A program made the translations under genes and the position numbers. 64,000 nucleotides of DNA from Agelaius tricolor. Taxonomy: Eukaryota > Chordata > Aves > Passeriformes > Icteridae. The notes under the pieces were generated by a model that was given only the letters and a program-made list of their open reading frames with translations, did not search any database and was not told the DNA's origin. The stretch covers positions 3,956,001 through 4,020,000 of the forward strand of contig JALJCS010000007.1 in the NCBI GenBank assembly GCA_023055355.1. The letters are read 5' to 3'. Below are positions 58,866 to 64,000 of the stretch, piece by piece. Each line of letters starts with the position of its first letter. The stretch's first letter is position 1.

Positions 58866-60327
58866 TAGGTTTTGCTGCCATATTTTTGCCAATATATTTG
58901 ATGGTCCAATGTCTTGATGTAAGTCCTGCCATGGTTTAGGTGTAATGTCACCACAAACTCAGTTCTGCTTCTCACTGCTTAGAGCTTCCCAAGAAAAAAA
59001 AAGATATATTAAGACTGCCAACATTTGCTTTCAAGCCTGATAATCCACTCTTCTCCCTTAAAGGTACACAAATTTTACATAGGTATTTTTGTGTTATTCG
59101 GATTTTCAGAAGGTTCTATTTGGGCACTTCAAATATTTTTATGTTTGCATGCAGGAGCAGCCACACAAAAATAGCTGTGGGTGTATGAAATTTCCAATGA
59201 AAGTCCTCAGGAAAGCTGCCTACAATGTGTCTACAGAAATTATGAGACTGGATCCCTGGGAAGATGTTTGAAAATTGTCTTTGTGCAGAAAAGCCACAAC
59301 TGATGAAAGCTGGATCATGCTGGATCCTCTAGAAAAATTTAAAAAAGGGCAGGAGGAAGCCAGGGAACCATGAGCTGAGCTGCTCCTCCCAAAGCTGAAA
59401 TTCTGAATGGGGTTCAAAGATGCACGGAGATCTATCTGGGCTTTTCCAGAAGAGAGGTGGTAGTGGGATATTTGCCTGCAAAACAGAATCATCAAAGTGG
59501 TTTTCTGAGAGATGCTGCTGCATTCTGCGGGCTCCTTCTCTCTTTTATGGTCAGCAGCCCAGAGGACCCAGCACATCCCTCCTGTCCAGGTGTTTCAGAA
59601 CTATGCAAAGTCAATCTCTGTGACTTTAACTGCCTTTTACATGTAATTGTCATATAGTGACCATATGGATTATGAGTATGTGCACAAATAATTATTTATA
59701 TGCACCATTAACTTTGCTCTGGGCCTTGAAACACTAAACGTGTGTGTACTTAGCGGCCCTTCTTACATTTTATCCCAGAATAATCATCACTGGATTTATT
59801 TCAGTGCGCACTAGATTTGTTTTAGCTAAAGTAAATAAAATAACAACATGTATTTTCATGGTGTAAGCTACCAAATATTTTAAAAGTCGAGAAATGCAAA
59901 GTCAGAATTTCAGAAATGGTAAATTAGAGCAGTAATTTCAAGAATAGTAAATTGGAGCAATGTTAGCAACAGCCGATGTAAGAGACATAACAAAGGAGTT
60001 AACACACAGAAATTATTCTCTCTACTTCAAAAAGATTTTTTTTCTGTATGTGTACATGCAGGTTCCATATATGTACTGTTGCATTTTAAAAATACTGTGA
60101 TTATATTAAAAATAAGCAAAGTTTGATTATTCCTCCTAAAGCTCCTGAGTCAGAACTAAATGTGCTTTTTTTCTTCCATGCAAAAACAAGAACTGGAAAA
60201 CCTAATCTTGGTCTACAGGAACCTTATATGAATCAATGTCTACAATTCAGATATTATTTAATTTTTAATAGCATTATTTTTGCAATTGTTGATTATAACA
60301 TCCTTTATAAAAACATCTGAAAAGAGA

Positions 60328-60390
60328 GGGAAGGGAAGGGAAGGGAAGGGAAGGGAAGGGAAGGGAAGGGAAGGGAAGGGAAGGGAAGGG
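60328..60390 (+). repeat. GGGAA pentanucleotide repeat
   Basis: About 12.5 perfect GGGAA units over 63 bases. All are purines on the plus strand. It is probably length-variable. Confidence 0.97.
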
Positions 60391-63300
60391 GTTGAATGAG
60401 TAAAATTTGATTTAAGGCAAACAGACAATTTTCTTCTCCAGCTCATTATTTCCATAATGACAAATATATTCATTTGGGTATCCAATGGTACTTGGGGGAA
60501 AAAAAAAATCCACTTATTTTATGGAGAGAGACAAAAAAGGGTACAGATACCCCCCAACTCAAACCAGGTGGATGGTTGGTAACACTTGATATATTCTGAC
60601 TTTGCCTTTTCTGGGTATGAAAGCAATTGATGCTCATGTGAGAGTGCAGCTCCTCAAGGTCACTCCCATTTCAGCATCTTTGAAATGCTCCCCTGGGTTA
60701 GTTTACATCACTCTGCATGAGAGATAGGCTGACACACTGCTAAGCTGAGCTGCTTTGGTATCAGCAAACTGGGAGTATGTGACAGATCCCTTAAAAGCAC
60801 TCAAACTCCTGTGCATTCCAAGCTAAAATATCCCTGGATGACCCCAAGTTAAATCCCTGGTCCTTCCAAGCTCCTGCATTTCCCAGGTTCAGCTCACTCA
60901 AACTCAAGAGCTGAAGCAAAATTTGCTTCAGGCTTAAGTTTTGGGCTTCATCTGCCTGTTCTCTGGTCTCCTGCTTTTGGAAGTAATTCTAATTATGCTG
61001 CAAAAAGTCAACTATTGCTCTAGTGTCCAAGTGAGAGGTTTACAGGTATACAGCTAAGCCATGATGCCATTGGAATAAACTGGAATAATCAGCAAAGGAA
61101 GAAATAATCTTGAGTTTGCACAAGATCTAAGGAACTTCTTGGGAAAAGCAGCAGATTGAATGTGTATATTTATATTAAAAAGCACATCTGTATTGTCTGA
61201 AGGGCTTGCTGGGTGTCAGCAAGGCCATGGTAACTGCCCAGGTCTACAAGCCTACCCCACAGCAAATGAGAGGAAATTCAACCTCTTTAATTGTCTTTAA
61301 TTACTCTGCCTATGCCCATGCTCAGCAGACACTGGGACACCCAGCACAGCCCAGCAGCTGCCAAGCTACTGCTCTGTACATTTGCAACCCCTCATTCAGA
61401 AGAGAGACTGATTTATTCTGCTCCTGGGCCTTGACAGGTGAAATAAGCAGAAAACAGGCGGTAGAAGCAGATCACAGCCAAGGAAAAAGCCATCCTTTCA
61501 AAACTAAATAGTGCTTGTGCCAGCCTTCTCCTGCTGGCCAGCTTGTTCTCTCCTTTCTCAGTTTTTGAATACTTCTTTAACCTTTTCTGGGAGGTCTTCC
61601 ACGCTGAAAGTTTTAAGAGCCCAAAGGGAGAGAGTTAACACCTCTGTGCAATGCATTATTTCCATTATATATGCAAATAAGACTCACAAGTCTTCATTCA
61701 CAGCTGTCTCTCCACTGGGGAGTTCCCTGAAATAGGACTGGGAATGCTACAGGGAATCAGCAAAAACTCCTGAGGGCACCCAGGGATTACTGTGCTCTCC
61801 TGTAAAGGTTTTCCTCACTGTTTAGGTGCATTCCCATTTTCCTTAAAAGCCAGGCACTTCATTTAGCTCTTATTTAAATCTCAGACCTGGGCATTTAGCA
61901 AGTGGTAATTGGATTTTCCACAACAATATGCAACCACTTATGGAAAGTCTGTTCTCCCTTATTTCAGCTCGGCAAGTCACCACTTAAAAATCTGATAGCA
62001 GGAGATTTGCCTTGCTCAGAGTGTGGGTTTATGGCTGTAAGTGCATGGCAAGGAGCCAGCTCCTTCCTGCTGTAAATGCAACATTTAGGTTGCATTGCAA
62101 AGGAAGACAAAAATACAGCAGAGTGCTGCTTTCTTGCAGAGCACTTACAGCAATAGGCACTTATTTTAAAAGCCAGTTTTGAGATAAGACTGCAGAAGTG
62201 AGATCCTGCTGCACTATTGTGTGTGTACCTGTGGGCAATTACCCAAATCAATGGCTAGTAATTAAAAGCCAGGAAAAAATAATCATCTAACAGATGCTCC
62301 TTGTACTGCTCTGATGATTTGCAGCAAAATGGACTTATGCAAGAGCCCTGTTTTCTGTTTCTTTCTGATTTTGTGATCACAGGTTTATACCATCTCACTT
62401 CCAGAAATTACATTAGATCCTTTGGAACCTTTGCCCTTTGCAAGGAAAGAAATAGAAGCAAGAGAACAGGATTGTTTCTCAGGTACTTATCTATCAATAT
62501 GGCAAGTCTGTTAGTAGAAAAATGTTCCTGTTAGGTCACTGATGATGTGATTTTAGAGTTTATTTTAACTAATCTGAGAAAAGTTCAGGATGGGGAAACA
62601 GAACAGAGAGAACATGCAGTGCTGACTGAAAGCCAGGCCATTGACATTGCTGCTTTACCATTCATTCCCAAAGGATTACATTTGCTGAAGGATTTTTTCT
62701 TAAAAGTTTAAGCCAAATTCGAAGACAACAGGAACAAAATCCCCAAATCTAAACCAAATCTAAGCAGCATATGTTCAATTTCCTAAATAACCATCCTCTT
62801 TGCTAAACATCCTTCAGCACATCACTGATTACATGAAAGACAACTGTGCCCACACTACTTCTATAAATCAGGGCTCTGATGAAAAAATGGCTGTGTGAGC
62901 ATAATATTTAAGATGCATTTTTTATGTTGATCTGACTTTGGGGATTAAATTTCACCAAATCACCCACAGAACTCAAGCCATTCAATGATTCTGTATTTCT
63001 GTTGTGAGTGGCCACACATTCCTGCACATGGACACAGAAATATTGGTAACTGAGGCCTTTAATTTCCATAGATCAAACACAGCAAGAGATCTTTTACAGC
63101 CTAATAGTATTTTTTGCAAAATGATGGAGAGGAAATCCCACCAGAAGTTTCATTTATAAAAGCAGGGAGTTTCAATGTCATTGCCAATCCCTGCACACAC
63201 TGGGCTGCTCCCACCATCATCTGAGAACACATCACCTTGTTGTCCAAGGGTTACTTTATGATGCTTGTATCCCCATTTGTCTGTTTTATTATTTAGTATT

Positions 63301-64000
63301 GATCTCTTTCTCTGTGCTCGTGAATGCTTTGCCTGATAAATAAACAGGGTTTTTTCCACTTTTCTCCAAGGAAATATTTTCCCAAACCAGCTGGGGGAGG
63401 GGCCTCTTGAATCTGCTCTCTAGAGGAAACCCTTCAGAGGTTTTCTCCCAAATTTTCTCTAAACCAGGAGACTTGTACAAGGGAATTTTAAAGGAAAAAC
63501 CTCTTTCACAAGTCAAGAATGGTGGTTTGAGCTATAAAATTCATTCCCTCCCTGAAAGATCATTTCTCCTTTCTGAATTTGGTGCTGTGCTCACCTACAT
63601 CTATAAAATTACAAAAAATTGCTTTCCCAGGGCAGGAATTTGTCCAGGTGGAAGCTAAACACCAAATAATTGATGACAGAGAATCTAAAATTATTGTCAC
63701 AAAGACACATAACTGCCTGGACAACACATTTCCTACATGATCAAATATTCCAACTCAGAATTGGAAAAGAAAACAAAAGTTGGAAGTAAGAATAATTATT
63801 CTTTGGCCTAATGGAGACAGTTACAAAAAAAATGGATGGGGTTAGATTAATCATAAGTAATTAGGCCAACAGTAAGAGCTCATTCTTTCATTATCTCCTG
63901 GTTTGACAGACCAAATCGATTCAATCCTCAGCCCTGCAGGATTCTAATAAGATTTATCTAAAAATGGAGCCATGCTTCTTTAGTTACCTATACTGTGGGG

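Overview
This is vertebrate genomic DNA, almost certainly from a bird and probably a songbird. One large gene with short exons and long introns crosses the whole window on the minus strand. The repeats are mostly 3' ends of CR1 LINEs plus several LTRs of avian endogenous retroviruses. The gene is DSCAM, a homophilic neuronal cell-adhesion receptor of the immunoglobulin superfamily. I place nine consecutive internal exons. In transcript order they run from 41747 down to 260 and encode the ninth Ig domain, FN3 domains 1 to 3 and the first half of FN3 domain 4. All eight joins keep the reading frame, and every exon has an AG acceptor and a GT donor. The first coding exons, the transmembrane segment and the cytoplasmic tail lie outside the window.

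Layout: 1-22115 holds seven exons (FN1 second half to FN4 first half) in introns of 1.7-8.2 kb. These introns carry a few CR1 fragments, one solo LTR, a 114-bp pure purine tract and a Z-DNA-like alternating tract. Exon 12322-12562 has a broken tandem copy of its 5' part just upstream (12710-12867). Next comes a 15.3-kb intron (22116-37446) packed with foreign sequence between about 22.5 and 36 kb: CR1 pieces, nested LTRs, and two copies of a strange low-complexity gene. Exons 37447-37575, 38924-39020 and 41551-41747 follow, then at least 22 kb of mostly unique intron to the end of the window.

The most unusual content is the guest gene in the 15.3-kb intron. An uninterrupted 1158-codon ORF (30280-33756, minus strand, same direction as DSCAM) encodes an acidic, Ser/Glu/Gln/Pro/Ala-rich protein. 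It is built from three units of about 132 residues, two shorter coiled-coil units of about 60 residues, an acidic tract with SDWEE and ELSQ motifs, and a basic Cys-containing tail. I recognise no family. A likely older start (34174) lies upstream, but that segment is broken by stops and a frame change. A second, truncated copy (24341-26497) shares most of the 5' sequence as a direct repeat. Its repeat-unit segment is inverted and sits directly against an LTR. A GC-rich, CpG-rich block (34450-35225) lies 5' of the full copy and is missing from the truncated one.

DSCAM identity and exon edges rest on protein matches recalled from vertebrate DSCAM and on splice signals read in the sequence. LTR limits and subfamily names are approximate. 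Whether the guest gene is expressed cannot be told from sequence alone.
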